From: Salinimonas iocasae
Lineage (GTDB): Bacteria > Pseudomonadota > Gammaproteobacteria > Enterobacterales > Alteromonadaceae
Length of the DNA stretch: 64,000 nt
Direction of reading: 5' to 3'
Assembly: GCF_006228385.1 (NCBI RefSeq)
Contig: NZ_CP039852.1
Span: 2,186,001-2,250,000 of the forward strand
In this document: positions 17,217 to 25,773 of the stretch, in pieces
How positions within the stretch are numbered: position 1 is the first letter of the stretch
Layout of the letters: every line of letters begins with the position of its first letter
Made by a program: the position numbers and the translations under genes
The notes under the pieces: model-generated
Database searches by the model: none
What the model was told of the DNA's origin: nothing
The model's input: the letters and a program-made list of their open reading frames with translations, nothing else

Positions 17217-18503
17217 TTAATTTTTCGGAGGTCCGATTTCTTCTGGTTCTGCCACTTCGGTAACAAATAGCTGCTCCTGCGCAATATCCTCCTCAATACG
17301 TGGATCCAGTGTTGCAGCAAGGGGGGACTGGGTAACATCTGACGCACTGACCACATAATCTGAATGCGCCATACGCTCAGCATTCTGACGGCTGTTGATA
17401 AGCATGAGTACAGCAAACATCATGGCACAGAGTATCGCAATAGCACCGTATAGGGCCTGATGTCCGAACAGTGTCATCACCTGTGCAAGCGCGACGGAGC
17501 CGACACCGGCCCCGGCGCCAAATACTACCAGCAGTGCAGCCGAAACGCCGACGCGCTCATCATCAGTCACGCGGGAATTGGCAAGTGCTGAGGCGAGTGG
17601 GTACAGCGTAAAAGCAAAGGTGCCAAACAGAAATGTTAGTGCCAGCATATGCGCCTGACTGAGGTTATTCATCATAAATAACGAGCAAATGAGCAGTAGC
17701 GCCAGCGCATTAAAGCGTAATAGTAAGCTTCGACGCACTTTGTCCGAAAGCGCGCCCATTGGCCATTGCGCGAGCAGACCTGCGATGATTGAGACCGACA
17801 TAAATAGTGCTATCCCATGCGCATCGAAGCCGGCTTTGCTGGCAAAAACAGGTGCCAAACCATAAAAGCTACCATTAATAATGCCGGCAAACGCCATGGC
17901 GGTAAGTGACTGCGGTACCGTCTTAAAGTAAGAGAACAAACCAACCTGTAGAGGTTTAAGCGGTTTAGGGTGAATACGACGAGTTAACGCGATAGGCACG
18001 ATGCCAACAGAAACGACAAAACACACCAGAAATAACGGGGCATACCCTAGTTCTGGAAACTGAGATAATACCAACTGTCCGACCACCGTCCCCAGATAAG
18101 AGGTAATCATGTAAACCGAAAAGACGCGCCCTCGCTGCTCGTGACTGGCCTGCTCGTTCAGCCAGCTTTCCAGAATCATAAAGTTGCACATCATTCCGAT
18201 ACCTACCACGAGTCTCAGAGCAAGCCAGATATACAAGTTATCGATAACACCGTGCAGAGAAACACATGCCGTGACAGCGGCAGTACAGGCTGCAAAAGAC
18301 CGTATATGGCCGACTGACTTAATCAGGAAATAGCCAACCTTGGCACCGAACAATAATCCCAGATAATACAGTCCTGTTAATGCGCCTATCCAAAGCGTGG
18401 ACACGTTTTGCTGCCCCAGATACAGGGCCAGATAGGTGGTCAGCAAACCCATGCCACCAACCAGAAAAAAGTTAGCGATATATAAAGAAATGAATGCGCG
18501 CAA
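17217..18503 (-). CDS. MFS transporter, YcaD-like
   Basis: A 428-residue inner-membrane protein with about twelve hydrophobic segments. The major-facilitator pattern is present in the N-half ('GALTGLYYLGLLFGAKVGYFLIKSVGHIRSF') and C-half ('GALSDKVRRSLLLRF'). Overall it resembles the YcaD subgroup, whose substrates are not established. The hydrophilic C-terminal tail of about 50 acidic residues is unusual. The gene is single, with no binding protein or enzyme partner to suggest a substrate. Confidence 0.85.
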   Translation of the reverse strand: MRAFISLYIANFFLVGGMGLLTTYLALYLGQQNVSTLWIGALTGLYYLGLLFGAKVGYFLIKSVGHIRSFAACTAAVTACVSLHGVIDNLYIWLALRLVVGIGMMCNFMILESWLNEQASHEQRGRVFSVYMITSYLGTVVGQLVLSQFPELGYAPLFLVCFVVSVGIVPIALTRRIHPKPLKPLQVGLFSYFKTVPQSLTAMAFAGIINGSFYGLAPVFASKAGFDAHGIALFMSVSIIAGLLAQWPMGALSDKVRRSLLLRFNALALLLICSLFMMNNLSQAHMLALTFLFGTFAFTLYPLASALANSRVTDDERVGVSAALLVVFGAGAGVGSVALAQVMTLFGHQALYGAIAILCAMMFAVLMLINSRQNAERMAHSDYVVSASDVTQSPLAATLDPRIEEDIAQEQLFVTEVAEPEEIGPPKN

Positions 18504-18726
18504 TCAGGTAAACCGGCTTAAAGTAGGTAACCGGCAAGATAATCTGATTTGGCCATTTCCTCCATCACTTTTTATCTCTGTTGCGACAAAATTCTCCAGC
18601 GAGAAAATTATGAGGAAAGGCCTGGCACATGTCGCATCGTCCGGTTTCCAGCCCTGACACAGAATGTGTATTGCTTGTTGTTAGATAACCATATTAAATG
18701 CTCTGCAAATATACGTGCTGCCGACG

Positions 18727-19446
18727 CTAATTTGTTGGTGAAAGCGGCCTTTGTACACGCAATGCATTAAAGCCTGCAACCAGTTCATCGGCCCAGCGAT
18801 TAACCACACGGCGGGCATCTGCTGTATTTGTTGCCCGGTTGGTCCACTCCAGATACATGTCTTCGCGATCTTCGAGATCTTCAATCCATCGCGCCAGTAT
18901 TTCTCCGGTTGTTGCATCATGGATTTCCAAAAATATTGTCAGGCTACCGGCTGAACGCGAATATGTCCGATTGATTCCAGCGCTATTTAAATCAGGTGCA
19001 CTAACGTCAAGATTGATTACATTTGGAGTAATCTGCAAAGTATTCTCGTCAGCCTGGCTAGTCACTGTTATTCCCGGTGCTTCAACAAAACGCTCAGTAA
19101 CCGATTTATTCACAATATCGCTTACTCTCTCTCGAATCTGGTCCATATCCGCTTCACGCACCCTGCCCGCACTGTGGTCGCGGTTATAATCTCGCGCCCA
19201 GTTAGGTGTGAAGGCCACATGGCTTTTATCTATAATGACATTATCATACCTTCCCCAGTTGAGATCTTGCTTGACCTGAATCTGTATACCTTTTTCAGAT
19301 TTCACAGTCAGTAGTCCATCATGTGACATAGCGCCCTGCGGCGACTGGTCTTCAGGAATGCCTGCGCAGCCAACTGCACAAAGTGACACCGCACAAATCA
19401 TCAACAACCGTACTGCCAGGCTTGATAGTAAACTTATTTTTATCAC
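18727..19446 (-). CDS. DUF3313-like lipoprotein
   Basis: A 239-residue envelope lipoprotein. A GTG start at 19446 is chosen because AAGGAG lies six bases upstream; the signal peptide then ends in the lipobox AVGC. The mature part resembles DUF3313 proteins, with 'NWGRYDNVIIDKSHVAF' near the beginning, 'LQITPNVINLDVSAPD' in the middle and 'RRVVNRWADELVAGFNAL' at the end. The function of the family is not known. A longer reading from 19479 adds eleven residues without changing the lipobox. It is probably a single gene. Confidence 0.72.
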   Translation of the reverse strand: MIKISLLSSLAVRLLMICAVSLCAVGCAGIPEDQSPQGAMSHDGLLTVKSEKGIQIQVKQDLNWGRYDNVIIDKSHVAFTPNWARDYNRDHSAGRVREADMDQIRERVSDIVNKSVTERFVEAPGITVTSQADENTLQITPNVINLDVSAPDLNSAGINRTYSRSAGSLTIFLEIHDATTGEILARWIEDLEDREDMYLEWTNRATNTADARRVVNRWADELVAGFNALRVQRPLSPTN

Positions 19447-19538
19447 CTCGTTCTCCTTTCTGGTCCATAGACCTACCATGTACTACATTGCATTTGAACA
19501 AGTCGCTTTAACCAACTTGTCAGGACTTGAACAAGTAT

Positions 19539-20486
19539 CTACTGCGGTCGAAACGACAAAGACAACATAAAAAAGCCACTGTCTTTCAAATCCAGGGTTT
19601 GCTTTTCGCCATTTATTGGCTGAATGTTCATCTCACCCAGCAGTCCCATGCCAATGCTGGCACCTACCCATACAAAATCACTCAATTGTTTTTCTCCTCT
19701 AAGAGAAATGTCCCAGCGCACGAACTCGCCAAATTGTCGGTAATTTTCTGCAAAGACAGGTTTCTCGTTTGCTTTGGTGAGTGGCAGATAACTGCCATTT
19801 GGTGAGATGCCAAGCACAAACACGGTGGTGGGATCAGGGGTATAATTTATGGATGGCCATGGCGCAACTGCAAACAGCTGCCAGTTCGGGTTGATTGTCC
19901 AGTCTACGCCTACGTAGGGCAGCCACCGTGTAACGCCGTTAGTGCGATCATAGATGCCGCCCCAGTAAGCGTGTAGTGAGCTTTTGTGTTTATAGCGGCC
20001 TATTAAACCGCTGGTATATCCTGGCGAAGAAAATGTATTATCAATATCCTCGAACACCAGCTTCTTATAATAAAAACTGCCCCATTGTATATTGGCATCA
20101 TATTGCTGTAGCCATGCAACTAAGAGCCCTGCTGAGTAAAGGTTAACCGACGCGCTTTCATTCGAAAAACGATGAACATTAATGTTTTGCGCAGCGACCA
20201 GCATGTTTTTCCTGCCTACCCAAACGGGCGCACCGAACCCTTGCTGAATACTTATCTGATCGAAATTACAGCGTAATGCGTTCGGGCAAACATTTTCAAA
20301 TCCCCCCGCCGGATAATCCTGAAAATCCAGATAGCCAATGCGAATGGAAGGTGCAACGGATTCTCCCATTGAAAAATCGAAATCACTCGAGAGAATTTTT
20401 TCCACCAAACGATCGCCGGCAGAAAAAGCATTAAAAGAGAGCACTGACAACATGACTACACAGACTTTGTATAAAGGACTGGTCAT
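19539..20486 (-). CDS. Outer-membrane beta-barrel protein, possibly DUF6268
   Basis: A 315-residue exported protein. A signal peptide ends near AFSA-GD (residue 23). The rest alternates aromatic and polar residues in strands and ends in 'FFMLSLSFRPQ', close to an outer-membrane barrel end signature. The segment 'RWLPYVGVDWTINPNWQLFAVAPWPSINY' resembles DUF6268 proteins as I recall them, at moderate certainty. The function is unknown. It lies 92 bases upstream of the DUF3313-like lipoprotein on the same strand, so the two may share a transcript. Confidence 0.68.
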   Translation of the reverse strand: MTSPLYKVCVVMLSVLSFNAFSAGDRLVEKILSSDFDFSMGESVAPSIRIGYLDFQDYPAGGFENVCPNALRCNFDQISIQQGFGAPVWVGRKNMLVAAQNINVHRFSNESASVNLYSAGLLVAWLQQYDANIQWGSFYYKKLVFEDIDNTFSSPGYTSGLIGRYKHKSSLHAYWGGIYDRTNGVTRWLPYVGVDWTINPNWQLFAVAPWPSINYTPDPTTVFVLGISPNGSYLPLTKANEKPVFAENYRQFGEFVRWDISLRGEKQLSDFVWVGASIGMGLLGEMNIQPINGEKQTLDLKDSGFFMLSLSFRPQ

Positions 20487-20885
20487 GAGTTAAACCAAAA
20501 CGGTTTACATTGGATGTTATCCAGAGCATAGCGTATATCTCATCATTTGGTCAGTTTATGCGTGAACTATCGGCGCATAATAGTTGATACATATGCTCGG
20601 TCGCTTTTTGATACTCAAAATCTCGATGCCCGGTAGTGCAGACCTATTAAACTGTGTACTCGCCCTCGTATTGCCGCGCCTATCAAAAAGTCTACTCTGG
20701 CTACGCCATATTGAAAACTGCGGCATGTACAACTGGGTGTCGCAGGTACATCAAAGTGCGGGACGTATAACGATGTGCACTAGTGTGCTGACAGGCAGCG
20801 ATTAAAAACCCAACAAAAAAAGCTTGCATGTTTTTTTATACAGTACTACTGTATACGCATACTGTATAAACAAACAGGTGTTTAC
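20487..20885. other. Intergenic stretch upstream of sulA
   Basis: About 400 bases without a convincing gene, between divergently transcribed envelope and sulA genes. The only clear signal is the LexA site at 20860-20879 with its flanking CTGTATA repeats. A 73-codon frame at 20584-20805 lacks a ribosome-binding site and protein-like composition. Confidence 0.6.
20860..20879 (+). promoter_or_regulatory. LexA (SOS) box of sulA
   Basis: TACTGTATAAACAAACAGGT fits the LexA consensus CTG-N10-CAG exactly, with the CTGT and ACAG arms intact. It ends seven bases before the sulA ATG and overlaps the ribosome-binding site. A second ACTGTATA half-site lies 13 bases upstream in direct repeat. Confidence 0.88.
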
Positions 20886-21236
20886 ATGAATACACACGGA
20901 CGCAATGAATTTCAGTTACCCCTTCCACTGGACAGTGGCGTAGTTCCCCAGCCAAAGCCTCGTAGTTGGCGTTACCTGTTGGCAGATACCATCAGCTTTT
21001 CCAAAGAGATTGAAGATGGTATTCGTATTCAAAAGCCTGAGCGTGCAAAAGTAGCAGCGTGGCTAATCCGGCTGATTCAATGTGGTCAGTGCGAAACTAT
21101 CTACGTTGAAAACCTGCGCTTAACCAAAAGCGAGAAGCAGCGGATAGATACGCTGTGCGAGTCCAGACCTGTCTCAGTGGTCAATATTTGTGTTAACAAA
21201 GGTGCTGCGAAAAATATTGTGGTAGGCCCATGGTAA
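20886..21236 (+). CDS. sulA: SulA-like SOS cell-division inhibitor
   Basis: A 116-residue protein, shorter than E. coli SulA (169). The RecA-like SulA core is recognisable from 'RAKVAAWLIRLIQCGQCETIYVENLRLTKSEKQRIDTLCES', where SulA contacts FtsZ. It should block FtsZ polymerisation during DNA damage. A LexA box directly upstream strongly supports the assignment. lexA is not adjacent, unlike the lexA-sulA operon of Pseudomonas. The ATG follows the operator closely. Confidence 0.85.
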   Translation: MNTHGRNEFQLPLPLDSGVVPQPKPRSWRYLLADTISFSKEIEDGIRIQKPERAKVAAWLIRLIQCGQCETIYVENLRLTKSEKQRIDTLCESRPVSVVNICVNKGAAKNIVVGPW

Positions 21237-21315
21237 AGCAGTTCCTAATCGATACTTGCGCGACATCGCGGTATAATTTTGCTCTGAATAATTACTGCAA
21301 GTGGTGAAAGCAGAT

Positions 21316-21783
21316 ATGGATTGCTATTGCTGTTCTGGCATCTCATTTGAAAAATGTTGCGAACCCATTATTAAAAAAAGAGCGTCGGCCGAATCTGCCG
21401 AAGCGTTGATGCGATCAAGATTCACAGCCTACTGTTTAGGTGATTATCAATATATTTTTGATACATACGCAACCTCTCAAAGAAGTGACCTCTCAGTAGA
21501 AGCGCTTGCGAAAAGTGCCGAAGATACAAGGTGGTTTGCTTTGAAGGCGCGTCCGGTCAGCGGAACGAATAATTACGTCGAGTTTTCTGCGTTTTACATC
21601 GAAAACAAAAAAACAGGGGTATTACACGAAACGTCTCAGTTTGTTTTTGAAAACGATGAGTGGCGTTACAGTACCGGCACGATTCATTCCGATACGGGTA
21701 TGATTAAATTAGGCAGAAACGACGCCTGTCCTTGTGGTAGCACTAAAAAATACAAACAGTGTTGCATGCGTCTGATTAAATAG
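21316..21783 (+). CDS. ychJ: YchJ-family SEC-C protein
   Basis: A 155-residue protein with a metal-binding SEC-C-like motif at each end: 'CYCCSGISFEKCC' at the N-terminus and 'DACPCGSTKKYKQCC' at the C-terminus. Between them is the conserved YchJ domain ('ALMRSRFTAYCLGDYQYIFDTY'), related to NTF2-like folds. The ATG at 21316 aligns with the usual YchJ start; GTG codons at 21301 and 21304 are alternatives. The function is unknown, and zinc binding is inferred from the cysteine pattern. Confidence 0.88.
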   Translation: MDCYCCSGISFEKCCEPIIKKRASAESAEALMRSRFTAYCLGDYQYIFDTYATSQRSDLSVEALAKSAEDTRWFALKARPVSGTNNYVEFSAFYIENKKTGVLHETSQFVFENDEWRYSTGTIHSDTGMIKLGRNDACPCGSTKKYKQCCMRLIK

Positions 21784-22170
21784 TCTGACACATCTATTCT
21801 CACGGACACACTATGGTAGTAATGGAAAAAGTATAACAGGCAAGTTATTCGATAGGTCTAAACGCAGTGATGCTTCGTTAAAACCAGCAAAGCTCAGATT
21901 CTCATTCAGATTTTATCAAAAGGTTAGTGTTCTGATGACCTTTTACCCTTTCACTCCTGCCTGAAAAAAACCAGGGTGGGTCATCACGAAGTTTTCGCAA
22001 AAGTGACTGTTTAATCACTGAGTCTCAACCAGTCATCTTTTCATTAGCAATGTCGTTATATATCCACGTAACATGTCATATAGCGCATTAGCCTGATCTT
22101 CTGCATTGTGTTCTGCGAATTTATTAATGCGCAATACGACAATTCAACATTTATTCAACAGGAGATCCGC
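21784..22170. other. Intergenic stretch between ychJ and the SDR gene
   Basis: About 390 bases with no gene that I can support. A seven-base stem (AAAAGGT 21918-21924 with ACCTTTT 21938-21944) could be a weak terminator. The promoter of the downstream gene must lie in the right half, but no clear -35/-10 pair stood out. Confidence 0.5.
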
Positions 22171-22806
22171 ATGAGTAATATCCTTGTTATCGGTGCCAGT
22201 GGTCAGATTGGGAAACAAGCAACAGAAAAGCTGTTAGATGCCGGACATTCAGTTACCGCCATGGTACGGGACAAAGAGAAAATTGCAGATTTGCATGCAG
22301 ATAATCTGGAAATCTACGAGGGTGACCTGGAACAAGACTTTTCGGCTGCTTTCAAAAATAGTGATACGGTGGTCTTCTGTGCAGGTTCGGGCGCAAAAAC
22401 CGGTCCGGATAAAACGTTACTTATCGATCTTTGGGCTGCCCGTAACGCTGTAGAGTATGCTAAAGAAAGCGGAGTTAAACATTTTATAATGGTAAGCTCG
22501 GTGGGCTCTGATGATCCCGACGCTGTAGACTCGCCAATCAAGCCTTATCTGGTCGCCAAACATATGGCTGACGAACATTTAAAAAATAGTCATGTCCCTT
22601 ACACCATTCTTCGTCCTGGCTCACTGACCGACGAAGCCGGAACTGAATATGTTCAGGAGCTGTTACCCGGCGATGAAGACAAACGGGAAATACCGCGTGA
22701 AGATGTGGCTACAGCCATTGTTTACAGCGTTAACAATGAAAAAGCGCTAAATCGGATTTATGGTCTTTTTAAAGGGGACCAACCTTTGAAATCTGTCATT
22801 CAATAG
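22171..22806 (+). CDS. NAD(P)-binding atypical short-chain dehydrogenase
   Basis: A 211-residue Rossmann-fold protein of the SDR_a5/YwnB-like type. The dinucleotide loop is GASGQIGKQ (residues 8-16). The segment 'FIMVSSVGSDDP' carries the serine position, and a tyrosine in 'KPYLVAKHMADEHL' gives a YxxxK motif. 'YTILRPGSLTDEAGTEYV' is typical of NAD(P)H-binding isomerase or flavin-reductase-like relatives. The ATG at 22171 has AGGAG upstream, so a longer frame from 22108 is rejected. The substrate is unknown. Confidence 0.87.
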   Translation: MSNILVIGASGQIGKQATEKLLDAGHSVTAMVRDKEKIADLHADNLEIYEGDLEQDFSAAFKNSDTVVFCAGSGAKTGPDKTLLIDLWAARNAVEYAKESGVKHFIMVSSVGSDDPDAVDSPIKPYLVAKHMADEHLKNSHVPYTILRPGSLTDEAGTEYVQELLPGDEDKREIPREDVATAIVYSVNNEKALNRIYGLFKGDQPLKSVIQ

Positions 22807-22842
22807 CACATTGTGCCTTAGCCACTGTAAACAAATAGGTGG

Positions 22843-23403
22843 CTAAGGTATCACTGGTTGGGTTATCCAGTTACCCGCCTTATCCTGCCAGTGCTTTTCT
22901 CTGTATTGCGGGTTGCCTTGCAGGGACAGATAATCAACAGCCTGAATTTTAAATTTCATTACGCAAAAATGCTCAGGCGGTTGTGACATATCCACGTTTA
23001 CCCGCAAAGGCGCATCGTTCTGTCTTACCGATGATGGCCTGCCCCAAAAATACTGCTTGCGGCCAGCATCGGATAGTTTACTCCAATGTTTATTGATAAG
23101 CGTTGGCTCATCGTTTCTGGTGAAGCAACTACCTGCAACTGTAAATCGATATTGTTCGCGGGTCTTAGAGAAATACCAGCACACTGATGCCATAGGCTGA
23201 TGAGTTAAAGACGCCCATTTTCCCGAACGAGTGTCTGAAACGATAACCAGCGAATAGTCTGCATCATCCAATTGTCGGAAGACCACTGTCCGGTTTTCCG
23301 GAATCCCCTCACCATCAATTGTTGCCAGTTGAAAGTAGCGGCTTTCAGGTTGATTTCTGGTCTGATGCAAACTTTTTGTCAGGCGCTGATTCCATGCCGG
23401 CAT
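22843..23403 (-). CDS. Pyridoxamine 5'-phosphate oxidase-like flavoprotein
   Basis: A 186-residue split-barrel FMN-binding protein. The N-terminal half has 'SRYFQLATIDGEGIPENRTVVFRQ', typical of the Alr4036-type branch of the PNPOx family, and 'SDTRSGKWASLTHQPMASVCWYF' for FMN phosphate contact. The C-terminal part ends in 'NWITQPVIP', where true PdxH ends 'RLAP', so this is probably not the vitamin B6 enzyme itself. The start is ATG. It lies 12 bases downstream of tatD on the same strand. Confidence 0.82.
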   Translation of the reverse strand: MPAWNQRLTKSLHQTRNQPESRYFQLATIDGEGIPENRTVVFRQLDDADYSLVIVSDTRSGKWASLTHQPMASVCWYFSKTREQYRFTVAGSCFTRNDEPTLINKHWSKLSDAGRKQYFWGRPSSVRQNDAPLRVNVDMSQPPEHFCVMKFKIQAVDYLSLQGNPQYREKHWQDKAGNWITQPVIP

Positions 23404-23415
23404 AGCAATCCTTAA

Positions 23416-24189
23416 TCAGTCGTTAGTAATCTGATCGAAAAGGCGATAGAAGTTCTCTGTCGTAGCTTTCGCAAGCTCATCGACACTTATGCCTTTCAAA
23501 TCAGCGATAAATTCTGCAACCTCAACCACAAACCCTGGCTGGTTACTTTTACCTCGGTGCGGAACCGGCGCCAGCCAGGGAGAGTCTGTTTCAATGAGAA
23601 GTCGCTCTAACGGTACAGCCTTTACCACTTCCCTGAGTGATTTTGCAGAATTAAAAGTAACAATGCCTGATATGGAAATATAAAAACCAAGTTCCATAGC
23701 GGCTTCAGCCATCTCTAGAGATTCTGTAAAGCAATGCAGTACACCCTTCGTCCCGGGGTCTTTATATTCACGCAATAACGCGATGGTATCTTCACGTGCA
23801 TCACGGGTATGAATGATGAGCGGTTTATTTAACACATTGGCGACCTTGATATGGTCTATAAACGACTGACGCTGAACTTCCTGTGTATCTGCACTATAAA
23901 AATAATCCAGGCCAGTCTCGCCAATTGCGACAACCTCGGGCTTTGATGCCTTTTGTAATAGCTTGTCATAGCTGCATGCATCTTCCTGGTGTAGGGGATG
24001 CACGCCACAGGACACAGACACATCGTCAAATGACCGGACTTTTTCGTACATAGCGTCAAAGTCTTTCACCGAAACACTGACGCAAAGAAAGTGCTCTACG
24101 CCACGATTTCGCGCGAAGTCCAGCGTTTCATTTAATGGTGCATCGCCTTGTTCCAGACGATCGAGATGACAATGTGAATCTACAAACAA
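23416..24189 (-). CDS. tatD: TatD-family metal-dependent hydrolase (YcfH)
   Basis: A 257-residue TIM-barrel metal hydrolase of the TatD DNase family. The opening 'FVDSHCHLD' supplies two metal-binding histidines, Glu lies in 'AIGETGLDYFYS', and His residues follow in 'KPLIIHTRDA' and 'GVLHCFTES'. The Asp is in 'LIETDSPWLAP'. Family members are 3'-5' exonucleases or D-aminoacyl-tRNA-type hydrolases. The start is a TTG at 24189 with AGAGG five bases upstream. As in E. coli ycfH, it follows holB, after a 62-base gap; the pilZ gene found there in many relatives is absent. Confidence 0.88.
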   Translation of the reverse strand: MFVDSHCHLDRLEQGDAPLNETLDFARNRGVEHFLCVSVSVKDFDAMYEKVRSFDDVSVSCGVHPLHQEDACSYDKLLQKASKPEVVAIGETGLDYFYSADTQEVQRQSFIDHIKVANVLNKPLIIHTRDAREDTIALLREYKDPGTKGVLHCFTESLEMAEAAMELGFYISISGIVTFNSAKSLREVVKAVPLERLLIETDSPWLAPVPHRGKSNQPGFVVEVAEFIADLKGISVDELAKATTENFYRLFDQITND

Positions 24190-24251
24190 AATAACCTCTC
24201 AAAGTTTTGCTGATAGGGTTGGGCAGTAACTTTCGTATTTGGTTCCGTAAC

Positions 24252-25151
24252 CTAAATCGAACTATCTGGCCGTTTTACTTCGGCCAGCACGCTACTGAGG
24301 ATCATAATTTTATTCACGCCCGGATTTTGTAAAGCCTGATGAGCGTCAATGCAGGTTTTATACAGTTTATAGAATGCCGGACTGTTATGTTGAACAAATG
24401 ATCGATGCGCATACTGCTGTAACCAGTCAACGATGGTGGTTGCTGATGCCTGCCAGTCAGTAGCAAGTGTTACCGCATCATTTGTACCGCTAAGTAACAT
24501 TTCAAGACCTTCCTGATACTGGGGATAACTAATACTGTCGGAATTTTCCTCTAAAGCTGCCTTTACCCTGAGTGGTGCACCGGCATATGCCTCTAAAAGC
24601 GCGACAGTGACATCGGTAAAGCCCTGATCTGCCAACCAAGCCTGCGCTACCTCATGGTGTGGCCTGGTCAGTATGTGTTTTTCGCAGCGGCTTATAATTG
24701 TAGGCAGTAATCGATTCATTCGGTCGGTTACCAGGATGAGGTAAGTGTTATCCGTTGGCTCTTCCAGTGTTTTTAACAGCGCATTCGCAGCAGATTCTGT
24801 CATCATATCTGCACGCGGAATAATAAGCACTTTATTACCACTTAACTGAGAGGTAGCATTGAGACGTGCGATTCCCTCCCGGATTTTATCCACGCCTAAC
24901 TGCTTATCGCTGGAAAGCTCACTGAAGTCCGGATGCGTTTGTGCATCAAACAATTGACAAGACTGACATGCATTGCAAAACCCGTTATTGCTGACAGATT
25001 TACATAGCAACGTTTTAGCCATTGTATGTGCCAATAAGGTCTTGCCGATACCGGACTGACCTGATAACAGCAAGCCATGGTGCAGGCGCTGGTCGCTGTG
25101 CCGCTTTACCAGTTGCTGAAAAACATCATTGAACCAGGGCGGCATCAACAT
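24252..25151 (-). CDS. holB: DNA polymerase III delta' subunit
   Basis: A 299-residue AAA+ clamp-loader subunit. The Walker A-like loop is GQSGIGKT near residue 32. A zinc module follows ('CKSVSNNGFCNACQSCQLF', four cysteines). Sensor motifs are seen in 'NALLKTLEEPTDNTYLILVTDRMNRLLPTIISRCEKH', including the SRC motif. It helps load the beta sliding clamp. The start overlaps the end of tmk by seven bases, so translation is coupled. Confidence 0.94.
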   Translation of the reverse strand: MLMPPWFNDVFQQLVKRHSDQRLHHGLLLSGQSGIGKTLLAHTMAKTLLCKSVSNNGFCNACQSCQLFDAQTHPDFSELSSDKQLGVDKIREGIARLNATSQLSGNKVLIIPRADMMTESAANALLKTLEEPTDNTYLILVTDRMNRLLPTIISRCEKHILTRPHHEVAQAWLADQGFTDVTVALLEAYAGAPLRVKAALEENSDSISYPQYQEGLEMLLSGTNDAVTLATDWQASATTIVDWLQQYAHRSFVQHNSPAFYKLYKTCIDAHQALQNPGVNKIMILSSVLAEVKRPDSSI

Positions 25152-25765
25152 GTCAGAAACGCCTTTATTCTGTCGCTTACATCCCGGTGTACCGCGCCCA
25201 TAGGCTGCATTGCATCAACAGTAATTATTGACTTGTCTGCAGCGGCAAGTTCTAAATATCGCTCGCGGGTACGCGTGAAAAATGCCATACCTTCACGCTC
25301 TATCCGGTCTAGCTCCCCCCTGCCCCGGGCTCGCTCAAGTCCTTTTTCAGGGGTAACGTCAAGGTACAAAGTTAAATCTGGTTTGAAACCTTTAAGTGTA
25401 ATCTCGCTGAGTGTCGCCATAATATTTGCATCAATCTGACGTCCGCCTCCCTGGTAAGCCAGCGATGACAGTTCGTGTCTGTCCCCCACTACCCACACAT
25501 TATCATCCAGCGCCGGAAAGATTTTATTTATTAATAATTGTCGACGAGCAGCGTACATGAGCATCAGTTCAGTTTCCTGAGCAACCGTTTCGTCCCAGGG
25601 CTGTTTGACACACTCCCTTATCGCTTCGGCCATTGCAGTGCCACCGGGCTCACGCGTTGTCACGCAGCGGTGACCTGACGCTTCAATGCGATCGACAAGC
25701 AGTTGTACGACTGAACTTTTGCCGGCACCTTCAAGCCCCTCTACAACAATAAATTTACCTCGCAT
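25145..25765 (-). CDS. tmk: Thymidylate kinase
   Basis: A 206-residue dTMP kinase that makes dTDP for DNA synthesis. The P-loop is GLEGAGKSS, the DRH motif is in 'VVGDRHELSSLAYQGGGRQ' (with His for the usual Tyr), and the LID lies near 'ARGRGELDRIEREG'. 'TREPGGTAMAEAIRE' is the standard dTMP-contact motif. It is in the conserved order mltG-tmk-holB. Confidence 0.95.
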   Translation of the reverse strand: MRGKFIVVEGLEGAGKSSVVQLLVDRIEASGHRCVTTREPGGTAMAEAIRECVKQPWDETVAQETELMLMYAARRQLLINKIFPALDDNVWVVGDRHELSSLAYQGGGRQIDANIMATLSEITLKGFKPDLTLYLDVTPEKGLERARGRGELDRIEREGMAFFTRTRERYLELAAADKSIITVDAMQPMGAVHRDVSDRIKAFLTC

Positions 25766-25773
25766 AATACTGC

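Noticed and set aside
20584..20805. A 73-codon frame upstream of sulA
   Set aside because: No ribosome-binding site, unusual amino-acid mix, and it lies in a regulatory gap.
20838..20856. Inverted repeat TATACAGTA...CTGTATA left of the LexA box as a second LexA site
   Set aside because: The arms are in the CAG-N5-CTG orientation, opposite to a LexA site, and the spacing is wrong. It was kept only as a flanking half-site.
22108..22170. N-terminal extension of the SDR protein
   Set aside because: The ATG at 22171 has a strong AGGAG site and begins directly with the Rossmann motif.
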